This document shows, piece by piece, positions 25,053 through 33,542 of a stretch of 64,000 bases of DNA (its first letter is position 1; each line of letters begins with the position of its first letter). Position numbers and translations under genes: made by a program. This DNA comes from Martinezella miluonensis. Lineage in GTDB: Bacteria > Pseudomonadota > Alphaproteobacteria > Rhizobiales > Rhizobiaceae. The stretch is from positions 52,752-116,751 of the forward strand of contig NZ_FMAH01000017.1 of the NCBI RefSeq assembly GCF_900094545.1, given 5' to 3'. The notes beneath the pieces were generated by a model, which searched no databases, was not told where the DNA came from, and saw only the letters and a list, made by a program, of their open reading frames with translations.

Positions 25053-25941
25053 CCGGGCGCTTGATGGCGAGGTGCATAGGGTCGCCGCACACCAACTCGG
25101 CAAGGCGATAGCCGTACTCAAAGATCGCCCCCAGGGTCTGCACGAAGCGGTCCACGACGCTCGCAAGAATATCAAGCGCGTACGCGCCCTCTATCGATTG
25201 ATCGCTCCGGTCGCCCGGGAATTTCAGCGGCAGGAAAATGGCCGGCTTCGCGACATGGCGCGCACGCTCTCAGGCGTACGTGACGCCACGGCATTGATCG
25301 AGGTCAGCCACTATCTTCAGGAAACGGCGACCTCAGCCGACGAGCAGCAGGCATTGTCCCGCGTCAGCGAAGTGCTGACCGCCCGGCGCGACCGCCTATC
25401 CCAAGAAGAGAGCGACCTTGAAGACAAGGCACAGGCGGCAATCGCCACTTGTGGCGAAGCGATCGAAGCGGTGAAGGGTATTTCGATCGAATGCGGAAAG
25501 CGCGATGCGGCGCGGCTGCTCCGGAAGAGCTGGCGCACGAACGGCCGCAAGGCGATAGAGGCATTCTGCGAATGCGGCGACACCGATGCGCATGTGGAGA
25601 GCTTTCATGACCTGCGCAAACGCAGCCAGGACTGCTGGATGAACCATATGCTGCTGCGGGACATCTGGCCGGCCGCCATGCATGCCAAACAGCTTGAGGC
25701 CAAGGCACTGGTCGATGTGCTCGGCCGCTATCTCGATCTGTCGATCCTGTCCGGCGTCGCGGACCGCGAGCCGCAGCTCTTCGACAGCAACGACGATCGC
25801 GCCCGTCTGCTGGAGGCGATCATCTCCCGGCAGCAGATCGCCCGCGAGGAAGCATTGAGCCGAGCCCATTGGGTTTTTGCCGACAAGCCCGAATGCGAGG
25901 CGCGAACCATCAAACGGCTCTGGCTGGAAGCGGCGGATTGA
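25030..25941 (+). CDS. CHAD-domain protein
   Basis: The 303-residue alpha-helical protein has the CHAD signature of conserved His and basic residues: VHDARKNIKRVRALYRLI near residue 40, and the second repeat FHDLRKRSQDCWMNHMLL near residue 193. The repeated His-Asp-x-Arg-Lys pattern binds polyphosphate in characterised members. The cytoplasmic protein is probably recruited to polyphosphate granules. The gene overlaps the CYTH gene by 23 bases. Confidence 0.92.
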   Translation: MSYRIRPDRALDGEVHRVAAHQLGKAIAVLKDRPQGLHEAVHDARKNIKRVRALYRLIAPVAREFQRQENGRLRDMARTLSGVRDATALIEVSHYLQETATSADEQQALSRVSEVLTARRDRLSQEESDLEDKAQAAIATCGEAIEAVKGISIECGKRDAARLLRKSWRTNGRKAIEAFCECGDTDAHVESFHDLRKRSQDCWMNHMLLRDIWPAAMHAKQLEAKALVDVLGRYLDLSILSGVADREPQLFDSNDDRARLLEAIISRQQIAREEALSRAHWVFADKPECEARTIKRLWLEAAD

Positions 25942-26082
25942 AGCAGGCGACCTCTAAGCAACGGTGGTCAAATCGGCTTTCCAGCCCGTTTTCTTGACAG
26001 TTTGTGCCGCTTGCACCAGCAATGCCGGCCTTCAACGCAAATCCCGATTGCCTGCAAGCCCACAAAATTGTATTTCCCCGCC

Positions 26083-27024
26083 ATGACCGACATCCTTTCC
26101 AACCCACGGCGCGAGGCGACCGGCGCATTTCTTGTTGCCGCGCTCTATCATTTCGTTTCCTTCCCGCGCTTCGAAAGCCTGCGTGAGCCTCTATTTGCGC
26201 TCTGCGAGGAAAATGGCGTCAAGGGCACGCTGCTGCTCGCGCATGAAGGCATCAACGGCACGATTGCCGGCACGGATGCTGCCATCGGCACCGTGCTCTC
26301 CTTCCTGCGCGCCCAGCCGGAATTTGCCGGTCTCGAGCACAAGGAAAGCCGTGCATCGAAAATGCCTTTCGTGCGCATCAAGGTGAAGCTCAAGAAAGAG
26401 ATCGTCACCATGGGCGTCGAGGATATCGATCCCACCCAGGTCGTCGGCACCTATATCGCGCCGAAGGATTGGAACGCGCTGATCTCCGATCCCGACACCA
26501 TCGTCATCGACACCCGCAACGACTACGAGACCGCCATCGGCGTCTTCAAGGGCGCGGTCGACCCGAAGACCAAGACCTTCCGCGAATTCCCGGAATGGGT
26601 GCGCGAGAACACCGGCCTGCACAACAAGCCGAAGATCGCCATGTATTGCACCGGCGGCATCCGCTGCGAAAAGGCGACGGCCTTCATGAAGCAGCAGGGT
26701 TTCGACGAGGTCTATCATCTCAAGGGTGGCATCCTGAAATATCTCGAGGAAGTGCCGGCAGAAGAAAGCCTTTGGGAGGGCGCCTGCTTCGTCTTCGACG
26801 AGCGCGTCTCGGTCGAGCATGGGCTGAAGGAAGGCAACCACAAGCTCTGCCACGCCTGTCGCAACCCGATCACCGCGGAAGAAGTCACATCGCCCTTCTA
26901 CGAGGCGGGCGTCTCCTGCAGCCATTGCTATCATGAGCGCAGCGAGGAAGACCGCGAACGTTACCGTGAAAGGCAGCGCCAGATCGCGCTCGCCCGCAGG
27001 CGCGGCCAGCAGCATATCGGCTGA
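26083..27024 (+). CDS. trhO: tRNA uridine(34) hydroxylase, rhodanese-like
   Basis: The 313-residue protein starts at 26083; upstream frame to 26002 has no initiation signal. It has the TrhO/YceA N-terminal domain ([13 protein letters not shown]), a rhodanese domain with the active Cys189 in [12 protein letters not shown], and a C-terminal Cys-rich module (CHACRNPI and SCSHCYHE). TrhO makes 5-hydroxyuridine at the wobble position of tRNA in an oxygen-dependent reaction. Its length and all key motifs match. It is a single gene, followed by a palindromic repeat. Confidence 0.93.
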   Translation: MTDILSNPRREATGAFLVAALYHFVSFPRFESLREPLFALCEENGVKGTLLLAHEGINGTIAGTDAAIGTVLSFLRAQPEFAGLEHKESRASKMPFVRIKVKLKKEIVTMGVEDIDPTQVVGTYIAPKDWNALISDPDTIVIDTRNDYETAIGVFKGAVDPKTKTFREFPEWVRENTGLHNKPKIAMYCTGGIRCEKATAFMKQQGFDEVYHLKGGILKYLEEVPAEESLWEGACFVFDERVSVEHGLKEGNHKLCHACRNPITAEEVTSPFYEAGVSCSHCYHERSEEDRERYRERQRQIALARRRGQQHIG

Positions 27025-27028
27025 GAAA

Positions 27029-27139
27029 CTTAAAGCATGTCGCGCAAAAGTGTACGGCGGTTTTGCAATAACGACATGCGAAATATGAAAAGCTTAAAGC
27101 GCACGGAGCGAATTTGAAAGATCGCGACGCGCTTTAAGC
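27029..27139. repeat. rhizobial palindromic repeat, second type
   Basis: Two nested inverted repeats are visible: GCATGTCG (27034-27041) with CGACATGC (27072-27079), and TAAAGCGC (27095-27102) with GCGCTTTA (27129-27136). The element lies between convergent genes trhO and the c-di-GMP gene, touching the end of the latter, and may act as a bidirectional 3' stem-loop. Confidence 0.7.
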
Positions 27140-29347
27140 TGCGGCGCCGCGCTCTTCGTCCAGTGCCGCAGCATTCTGAATGGAAAGCCGCTTGCTGATC
27201 TCGGCTTCCGGCATCGGCTTTCCGTAGAAATAGCCCTGCAGCTCGTCGCAGCCGAAATTCTGCAGCGCCCGTCCCTGCTCTTCGATCTCGATACCCTCGG
27301 CAGTCACAGGAATGTCGAGCGAGCGGGCGAGCGCTACCGTTGCCCGCAACATCTCGCGGGCGCGGCTGTCCTCCAGCACGTTCATCGTCAGCGAGCGGTC
27401 GATCTTGATACGATCGAAACCGAACTGGCGCAGATAGCCGATGGACGAGAAGCCCGACCCGAAATCGTCCAGCGCCACCTTGACGCCGAGCGCCTTTAGC
27501 CGCTCGATCGACTGGCGCGTGCGTTCCGGATTTTGAATGATGTAGCCTTCGGTGATTTCCAGCGTCACGCGCCCGGCTTCGATCCCCGTGCTGTTCAGGA
27601 CGTTGCGAACGTAATCGGCAAAGGCGGGATTGCGGAATTGCCCGGGCGAGACATTGACGGCCACCCGTAGCTCCGGCCATTGCTGCGCCGCTTCGCATGC
27701 TCTGCGCAGCACGAGCAGCCCGAGCGCCTCGATCAGTCCCGATGTTTCGGCGACCGGGATGAATGCCTCGGGCGAAATCGGTCCGTGACCCGGACGGTTC
27801 CATCGCACGAGCGCTTCGACACCGGTCATTTCGCAGCTCGACGCATCAACCAGCGGCTGGTAGGCGACCGTCAGTTCCTCCGTCTCGATCGCACGGCGCA
27901 GATCGAGTTCCAATGCGTTGCGTTCTTCGCGATGCGCGTCCATGGCCGTCTCATAGCAGGCCATGCGAGCGCGGCCGGCCTCCTTGGCCTTGTACATGGC
28001 AAGATCGGCGCGCCGCACCAGTTCCTCCCGGTCTGTGCGGCCTTCCTGGGAGCTTGCGATACCGATGCTGGCGCCGACGACGACCACGCGACGGCCGATC
28101 TCCAATGGCTCCGACAGAAAATCCAGAACCTGTTCGGCAAGCCGCAGGGCTGGCGCGTCGTTAAGCTCCTTTGTCGGGAAGACGATGGCGAATTCATCGC
28201 CGCCAAGACGTGCCAGCGATGCCTGCGCGGGAACGAGCACGCTCAGCCCGGCCGCCACGGCGCGGATAAGCTGGTCGCCGGTGCCATGCCCATAGGCATC
28301 GTTGATTTCTTTGAACCCGTCGAGATCGAGATAAAGCAGCAGAACATTGCTGCCGTCGCTGCGCGCCCTCTCGACCAGCCGATCCACATCGAGCCGCAGC
28401 CCCTCGCGATTGAGAAGGCCGCTCAGACGATCGCGCAGGGAGCCCTGGCGCGCCTGGACCTCCTCCGCCCGCAGCCGGCGCCCCGCCAGCGATCCCAGGA
28501 TCAGCAGCACGACGAAGAACAGGCCGACTAGGCCCAGCGCACCAAGCACCAGCGGGCGAACCTGTTGATAGCTGAGATCGCCGGGTTCGCGTGAATTCCA
28601 GACCAGCCGCCCCAAAGATTTGCCGAGCGGATCGACGATCGACACGGCATATCGCGCCACGGTCTCCGGCGGCATCAGCTTCAAACCGCTGATGACATAG
28701 GTATTGGAGAGCATCTTGATCCGTGCAGCATCGAGGTAGCGCACGAGGATGAGGTAGCGTCGCTGACCTTCGGGAACGGGAATGCGGCCGGATCTCTCCC
28801 GGATCGTCGCGGCCGCGGCAGCGGCAATGCCGTGGCTGGTCATGATGTAACCGCCCGCCTCGGGGACTCCGGTGATGCGCGTGGTGCGCGCCTGATCGAC
28901 CAGGGCCCAAACGGCGGTTCCGAGAACGTCCTCGACATTCTCGGTCATTCGCTCGCCGTCATGATAGGCAACGATCGGCTTATTGTTGTCATCGACAATG
29001 ACCGCCGTGTCGAACAGGGCACCGTTGGAGGATATATCGCCGTAATTGCCGGCAACCCAGCCGCGGTCATCCCGCCCGTAGACGCTGCGCGCGGCATCGT
29101 TGCGCGCGGAGTGGTCGTGCAAGGTGGCTTCGAGCTGCCCTTGAAAGGTCTTGAGCGCGCCGACCGTCGTCTCCCAGGAGCGCTCGTCATCCAGCTTGTT
29201 GGAATAATCGGCCACACGACCGATCGCGGTGAGCACCATCAAAGTCACCACGGCAACGACCACTGCGAAAGTAATCAAAACGGCCGTCACGATAGAATGA
29301 CGACCGACCTGCGTACTATGCCGCAATGACTCGATACCTGCTCCCAA
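27134..29347 (-). CDS. CHASE4-GGDEF-EAL membrane protein, bifunctional c-di-GMP enzyme
   Basis: The 737-residue protein has a membrane helix near residues 15-43, an extracytoplasmic CHASE4-like sensor domain (about 50-260; SWETTVGALKTFQGQLEATL, RGWVAGNYGD), a second membrane helix (about 265-290), then GGDEF (RLGGDEFAIVFP, intact) and EAL domains. EAL residues are all present: GVEALVRW, AVNVSPGQF, EITEG, LDDFGSGFSS, IKIDRS, AEGIE and QGYFYG. Both synthesis and hydrolysis of c-di-GMP are therefore possible. No RxxD inhibitory site is seen five residues before GGDEF. It responds to an unknown periplasmic signal. The FMN reductase gene lies upstream on the same strand, 110 bases away. Confidence 0.92.
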   Translation of the reverse strand: MGAGIESLRHSTQVGRHSIVTAVLITFAVVVAVVTLMVLTAIGRVADYSNKLDDERSWETTVGALKTFQGQLEATLHDHSARNDAARSVYGRDDRGWVAGNYGDISSNGALFDTAVIVDDNNKPIVAYHDGERMTENVEDVLGTAVWALVDQARTTRITGVPEAGGYIMTSHGIAAAAAATIRERSGRIPVPEGQRRYLILVRYLDAARIKMLSNTYVISGLKLMPPETVARYAVSIVDPLGKSLGRLVWNSREPGDLSYQQVRPLVLGALGLVGLFFVVLLILGSLAGRRLRAEEVQARQGSLRDRLSGLLNREGLRLDVDRLVERARSDGSNVLLLYLDLDGFKEINDAYGHGTGDQLIRAVAAGLSVLVPAQASLARLGGDEFAIVFPTKELNDAPALRLAEQVLDFLSEPLEIGRRVVVVGASIGIASSQEGRTDREELVRRADLAMYKAKEAGRARMACYETAMDAHREERNALELDLRRAIETEELTVAYQPLVDASSCEMTGVEALVRWNRPGHGPISPEAFIPVAETSGLIEALGLLVLRRACEAAQQWPELRVAVNVSPGQFRNPAFADYVRNVLNSTGIEAGRVTLEITEGYIIQNPERTRQSIERLKALGVKVALDDFGSGFSSIGYLRQFGFDRIKIDRSLTMNVLEDSRAREMLRATVALARSLDIPVTAEGIEIEEQGRALQNFGCDELQGYFYGKPMPEAEISKRLSIQNAAALDEERGAAA

Positions 29348-29457
29348 GGTCTTTTCTCCTTGGGGCGAAAGTCTGCCGTCAGGACTTCAATAAACGGTTA
29401 AGGCGAATTCGAGATTCCTACAGGAAAGAGTTGTATATTTGCCGATATGGGGAGAAT

Positions 29458-30006
29458 TCACCCTTCGGCGGAAATCGCGTCCGCGAAACGGCTGAGGCTA
29501 GTGAGCAACAAATCGTTATCCCGTGCCTCCGCAAGAGCTTCCGCCTGCAGCTCATCGCTCTTGCCCGCAATCGGCAGGCGCAGAAAGGCCTCGGATACGA
29601 TGCGCAGCGACATGGTTCGCAGCACGTCCGCGAGCTGCTCCAGAACGAGGTCGCCGCGATGCGATGCATGCGCGAACATCAGCGGCTTGAACGGCACCTC
29701 GTCACGCGACACCAGCCAATCGAGCGCATTCTTGAACCCTCCTGGTATGCCGTGTGCATATTCCGGACAGGACACGATCAGGCCATCCGCCTTCCGGATC
29801 TTTTCTGCGAGTTTCTCGACAACAGGCGGCGTTTTCTCACCCTCGTGATCCGGATTGAAGATCGGCAGGTCGCCGATCAGATCGCAGATCTCAATGGTGA
29901 TGCCCTCAGGGCATGCGAGCTGCAGAGCTTCCAGCAGCCGGCGGCTGGTCGAAACCTGCCGCTGACTACCGCAGAGGGCATAAAGGAAAAGCGGGCGCGG
30001 GGTCAT
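29458..30006 (-). CDS. NADPH-dependent FMN reductase family protein
   Basis: The 182-residue protein has a flavodoxin-like fold: the phosphate loop in GSQRQVSTSRRLL near residue 13, CPEYAHGIPGGFKNALDWL near residue 80, typical of NADPH-dependent FMN reductases and ChrR/YieF-like quinone or chromate reductases, and AHASHRGDLVLEQL. It probably uses NADPH and FMN to reduce quinones or similar acceptors in the cytoplasm. It lies between the GH1 gene and the c-di-GMP gene on the same strand; functional linkage is uncertain. Confidence 0.85.
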   Translation of the reverse strand: MTPRPLFLYALCGSQRQVSTSRRLLEALQLACPEGITIEICDLIGDLPIFNPDHEGEKTPPVVEKLAEKIRKADGLIVSCPEYAHGIPGGFKNALDWLVSRDEVPFKPLMFAHASHRGDLVLEQLADVLRTMSLRIVSEAFLRLPIAGKSDELQAEALAEARDNDLLLTSLSRFADAISAEG

Positions 30007-30072
30007 GCGCGAATCCTAACAGGCTGCATCGATTCGGGCGACGCCCAACACCACGGTCGAAGGGCTGGCGGA

Positions 30073-31446
30073 TCAATCCGCCTTATGATTGCCCCTCGGG
30101 AAGTGGCCCGCGAGCTCGCGATACCATTTGCCGCTTTTCTTGATCGTGCGCACCTGCGTCTCGTAATCGACATGCACCAGGCCGAAGCGCATGCGATAGC
30201 CTTCCGCCCATTCGAAATTGTCCATCAGGCTCCAGGCGAAGTAGCCGCGCATCGGGTAGCCGTCCTTGATGAGGTCGGCGACGATACCGAGATGCTCGAT
30301 ATAGTAATCGAGGCGCGGCTGGTCGTCGATCTCGCCGTTGACGATGCCCATATTGTAACAGGCGCCGTTCTCGGTGATGTAGCACTCCGGCAGCTCGTAG
30401 CGCTTGTTGAGGTCCTCGACGACGTGTTTCAGGCCCGGCGCATAGACCTCCCAGCCGATATCCGTCTTCACGTCGCTGACGGGCGGAGCTTCCTTCGCCC
30501 AGGGGAAATCGCCGCTCTTGGAAGAGTCATCGAAGACGCGCATCGGCATGTAATAGTTCAGGCCCCACCAATCGAGCTTCTGATTGATGGTCTTGAGATC
30601 GCCATCCTCGATGACCGGCATGCGATCGCCAAGCGCCTCGACGAATTCCTTAGGATATTCGCCCTTGAAGATCGGATCGAAGAAGGCGCCGTTGTGGAAC
30701 TGATGGGCACGCTCGACCGCAGCCAGATCTTCGGGCCGATCGGAGCCCGGCAGGATGGATGCGGCATTGAGCACGATACCAACGGGCACCTTCGGCGCTA
30801 CGGAGCGGATCGCCTCGACGCCGAGACCGTGGGCAAGGTTCATATAGTGCATGGCATAGAGGGCCGCCTGCATGTTGCGTTCGCCCGGCGCATGAACGCC
30901 GTAGAGGTGGCTCAGCCAGACGATGCACCAGGGCTCGTTGAAGGTGGCAACGGAATCCAGACGGTCGCCGAGGCGGCTCATGACGGTCTTGGCATAGCGC
31001 TGGAAAGCATGTGCCGTCGAGCGCGCCGTCCAGCCGCCGTCGCCGGCGAGCGTCAGCGGCAGATCCCAATGGTAGAGGGTCGCAAAGGTCTTGATGCCCC
31101 TTGCCTTGCAGCCGTCGACGAGGCGATCGTAGAAATCGAGGCCGGCTTCGTTGACCGGGCCGGTGCCGTCGGGAATGATGCGCGGCCATGCGATCGAGAA
31201 GCGATAGGCTTCTACACCCATCTCCTTGATCAGATCGAGATCCTGCTCCAGCCGATTATAGTGATCGCAGGCAACGTCGCCATTGTGGCGCTGATAGACA
31301 CGACCCGGCATGTTGGCGAAGGCATCCCATATGGATGGCTTGCGGCCATCGGCCTTGGTGGCGCCTTCGATCTGGAATGCAGCGGTGGCAACGCCGAATG
31401 TGAAGTCGCCGGGGAAGCGATCGGCAAGAAGCTTCGGATCGATCAT
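30073..31446 (-). CDS. beta-glucosidase, glycoside hydrolase family 1
   Basis: The 457-residue enzyme has the GH1 catalytic pair: acid/base Glu171 in TFNEPW and nucleophile Glu369 in CYITENGACYN. Other landmarks are FGVATAAFQIEGA at the start, HWDLP near 127 and SLMDNFEWAEGYRMRFGLVHVDY near the C-terminus. There is no signal peptide, so it hydrolyses imported beta-glucosides (or related disaccharides) in the cytoplasm. A perfect palindromic sequence lies about 83 bases upstream (31529-31542) and may be an operator. The gene is divergent from the DoxX gene. Confidence 0.94.
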   Translation of the reverse strand: MIDPKLLADRFPGDFTFGVATAAFQIEGATKADGRKPSIWDAFANMPGRVYQRHNGDVACDHYNRLEQDLDLIKEMGVEAYRFSIAWPRIIPDGTGPVNEAGLDFYDRLVDGCKARGIKTFATLYHWDLPLTLAGDGGWTARSTAHAFQRYAKTVMSRLGDRLDSVATFNEPWCIVWLSHLYGVHAPGERNMQAALYAMHYMNLAHGLGVEAIRSVAPKVPVGIVLNAASILPGSDRPEDLAAVERAHQFHNGAFFDPIFKGEYPKEFVEALGDRMPVIEDGDLKTINQKLDWWGLNYYMPMRVFDDSSKSGDFPWAKEAPPVSDVKTDIGWEVYAPGLKHVVEDLNKRYELPECYITENGACYNMGIVNGEIDDQPRLDYYIEHLGIVADLIKDGYPMRGYFAWSLMDNFEWAEGYRMRFGLVHVDYETQVRTIKKSGKWYRELAGHFPRGNHKAD

Positions 31447-31528
31447 GATGAAAATCCCGTCTGTTGTGGCTTCATTGGCGGCGGTTTAACCAACCTGCGC
31501 GACAAAGTACAGTGCCGGTATCGGAAAA

Positions 31529-31542
31529 CTGCAACGTTGCAG
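31529..31542. promoter_or_regulatory. palindromic candidate operator upstream of the GH1 gene
   Basis: CTGCAACGTTGCAG is a perfect 14-base palindrome of the shape bound by LacI-family repressors (central CG). It lies in the 235-base gap between the GH1 gene and the DoxX gene. The regulator is unknown, though several LacI proteins are encoded in the window. Confidence 0.4.
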
Positions 31543-31681
31543 GTGTCGAAAAACCGAGCCGGCTAATGGCCTTGCTCGGGATTCCGCGTGAGCGATAACA
31601 TCAATGTCAACAGTCTTGACTTGTCTTTTGGGCACGGATCAATTGAGGGTAGCACTCAAACTTGACAACGAAAGGATACAA

Positions 31682-32086
31682 ATGCTCCCTGCGCTCCACG
31701 CTTTTCAACCTCATCTGCTGAGCCTCCTGCGCATAGTCGCCTCGCTCGTGCTGTTCAGCTATGGAACGCAGAAGGTGCTGCATTTCCCGGCAGTCGAAGC
31801 CGTGCCGGCCGTCGGATCGCTTCCCTGGATCGCCGGCCTGCTTGAACTGACCCTCGGCTTCCTCGTCCTGATCGGCTTCAAGACGCGGATCGCCGCCTTC
31901 GTATTGTCAGGCCTGATGGCCTTCGCCTATTTCTTGCGTCATGCGCCGCAGAGCTTTTATCCAGCACAGAACGGCGGCGCCGCAGCTATCCTGTTCTGCT
32001 TCATCTTTCTGTTTCTTGTCGGAGCTGGCGGTGGCCCGCTGAGCATCGACGCCCTTGCGAAGCGCAAGCAAGACATCGCTGCCTGA
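31682..32086 (+). CDS. DoxX family membrane protein
   Basis: The 134-residue protein starts at 31682, after GAAAGGA; a longer frame to 31604 is not supported. Four hydrophobic segments and the family pattern LLRIVASLVLFSYGTQKVLHFP, LGFLVLIGFKTRIAAFVLSGLMAFAYFLRH and GGAAAILFCFIFLFLVGAGGGPLSID identify DoxX. The molecular role of most DoxX proteins is unknown; some are linked to redox stress or quinone chemistry. It ends just before a strong terminator hairpin. Confidence 0.9.
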   Translation: MLPALHAFQPHLLSLLRIVASLVLFSYGTQKVLHFPAVEAVPAVGSLPWIAGLLELTLGFLVLIGFKTRIAAFVLSGLMAFAYFLRHAPQSFYPAQNGGAAAILFCFIFLFLVGAGGGPLSIDALAKRKQDIAA

Positions 32087-32092
32087 ATGAGC

Positions 32093-32123
32093 AGGTTCGA
32101 GGCGGTTTCACCGCCTCGAACCT
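32093..32123. terminator. bidirectional terminator hairpin
   Basis: A perfect 14-bp stem with a 3-base loop (32093-32106, loop TTC, 32110-32123) lies between the convergent stops of the DoxX gene and the oxidoreductase gene. No long T run follows, so its efficiency is uncertain. Confidence 0.75.
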
Positions 32124-32132
32124 CATCTAAGC

Positions 32133-33320
32133 TTAGAGCCTGACCCAGGCGCCGTTGCGCTTCGAGGAAGCGACGCAGGCTTCGACAAAGGCCACACCCT
32201 TCACGCCATCATCGACAGTCGGATAGACCACGGCCGGATCGATCGCCACGCCCTTCTTGCGGGCGTTGATGGCCCGCGCAGCCTCGGTATAGATCGTGGC
32301 GAACGCTTCCAGATAACCTTCAGGATGACCCGCCGGGATGCGCGAGACGCGCGCTGCGGCAGCACCGGAGCCGGCGCCGTTGCGGGTAATCAGCCGCTTC
32401 TGTTCGCCAAACGGCGTGTACCACAGATAGTTCGGATCGGCCTGCGTCCATTCGATGCCGCCCTTGGTGCCGTAGACGCGGAGCTTCAGGCCATTCTCAT
32501 GGCCGGGCGCCACCTGGCTGCACCAGAGCATGCCCTTTGCCGGCTTTTCCTTGCCCTTCGCCCTGAAGCGCAGCAGCACATGGCCGTTATCATCGAGGCG
32601 GCGGCCTTCGACGAAGCTGTCGAGATCGGCGGCAAGGCTGTCGAGTTCAAGGCCGGTGACGAAGGAGGCGAGGTTATAGGCATGCGTGCCGATATCGCCG
32701 GTGGAGCCGCCGGCGCCGGACTGAGCCGGATCGGTGCGCCATGCCGCCTGCTTCTGGCCGGACTGCTCGATATTTTCCGTCAGCCAGTCCTGCGGATATT
32801 CCGCCTGTACGATGCGGATATCGCCGAGCTCGCCATTGGCGATCATCTCGCGCGCCTGACGAACCATCGGATAGCCGGTGTAGTTATGCGTGAGGATGAA
32901 GAGCGCGCCGCTCTCGTCGGCGACCTTCTTCAGCTTCTTAGCGTCGGCAAGATTCGACGTCAGCGGCTTGTCGCAGATGACGTGGATGCCGCGCCGCAGG
33001 AATTCCTTGGCCGCATCGTAGTGAACGTGGTTCGGCGTGACGATCGAAACCGCCTCGATGCCGTTCTTCAGCTTGGCTTCGCGGATCGCCATGTCGCGAT
33101 AGCTGGAATAGGTGCGCGTGGGATCTAGACCGAGATCGCGGCCGGAAGCCAATGCCTTCTCCGGCGAAGACGAGAGCGCACCCGCAATAAGATCGAACTG
33201 GTCGTCAATGCGCGCGGCGATACGGTGCACCGCTCCGATAAACGCGCCAGCGCCGCCGCCAACCATGCCAAGCCGAATGCGCGGCTCCCGCGCCTGTTTC
33301 GATGATCCTTCGATTGCCAT
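32133..33320 (-). CDS. Gfo/Idh/MocA family NAD(P)-dependent oxidoreductase
   Basis: The 395-residue protein starts at 33320 after CAGGAGGAC; upstream frame is repeat sequence. It has a Rossmann domain (LGMVGGGAGAFIGAVHRIAA), the motif ICDKPLTSN with the catalytic Lys of the family, and a C-terminal beta-sheet domain. Members oxidise sugars, inositols or their derivatives. It lies just after the sugar-phosphate isomerase-like gene on the same strand, with a repeat between, and near the sugar ABC transporter, so it probably acts on the imported sugar. The substrate is not determined. Confidence 0.92.
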   Translation of the reverse strand: MAIEGSSKQAREPRIRLGMVGGGAGAFIGAVHRIAARIDDQFDLIAGALSSSPEKALASGRDLGLDPTRTYSSYRDMAIREAKLKNGIEAVSIVTPNHVHYDAAKEFLRRGIHVICDKPLTSNLADAKKLKKVADESGALFILTHNYTGYPMVRQAREMIANGELGDIRIVQAEYPQDWLTENIEQSGQKQAAWRTDPAQSGAGGSTGDIGTHAYNLASFVTGLELDSLAADLDSFVEGRRLDDNGHVLLRFRAKGKEKPAKGMLWCSQVAPGHENGLKLRVYGTKGGIEWTQADPNYLWYTPFGEQKRLITRNGAGSGAAAARVSRIPAGHPEGYLEAFATIYTEAARAINARKKGVAIDPAVVYPTVDDGVKGVAFVEACVASSKRNGAWVRL

Positions 33321-33365
33321 TTCTGTCCTCCTGAGAATTGAATTGTTTGAACGCGATCGCCTGCC

Positions 33366-33420
33366 GCAATCGTCCCCTCTCCCCGCCTGCGGGGGGAGGG
33401 CTAGGGTGAGGGGCCGAGCC
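33366..33420. repeat. rhizobial intergenic repeat with CTCTCCCCGC core
   Basis: CCCCTCTCCCCGCCTGCGGG followed by GGGAGGGCTAGGGTGAGGGG matches, in reverse orientation, the copy at 41429-41480. It lies between the isomerase-like and oxidoreductase genes. Adjacent bases up to 33541 carry a further related block (TTCTCCCCGCATGTGCGGGG). Confidence 0.7.
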
Positions 33421-33542
33421 TGCTGCAAGCTCTGAATTGGCGAAAATATCGAGAAGGCCCCTCATCCGTCCTCAAACGATTTCGCTCCGCTCAACCGTTC
33501 GAGCCCACCTTCTCCCCGCATGTGCGGGGCGAAGGCTTCGGA

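Noticed and set aside
29326..31566. A 746-codon open frame on the plus strand
   Set aside because: It runs antisense to the FMN reductase and GH1 genes, which have clear motifs; its translation is low-complexity and matches no family.
32093..32123. LacI-type operator
   Set aside because: The perfect 14-bp inverted repeat lies between convergent stop codons, so a terminator is the more likely role.
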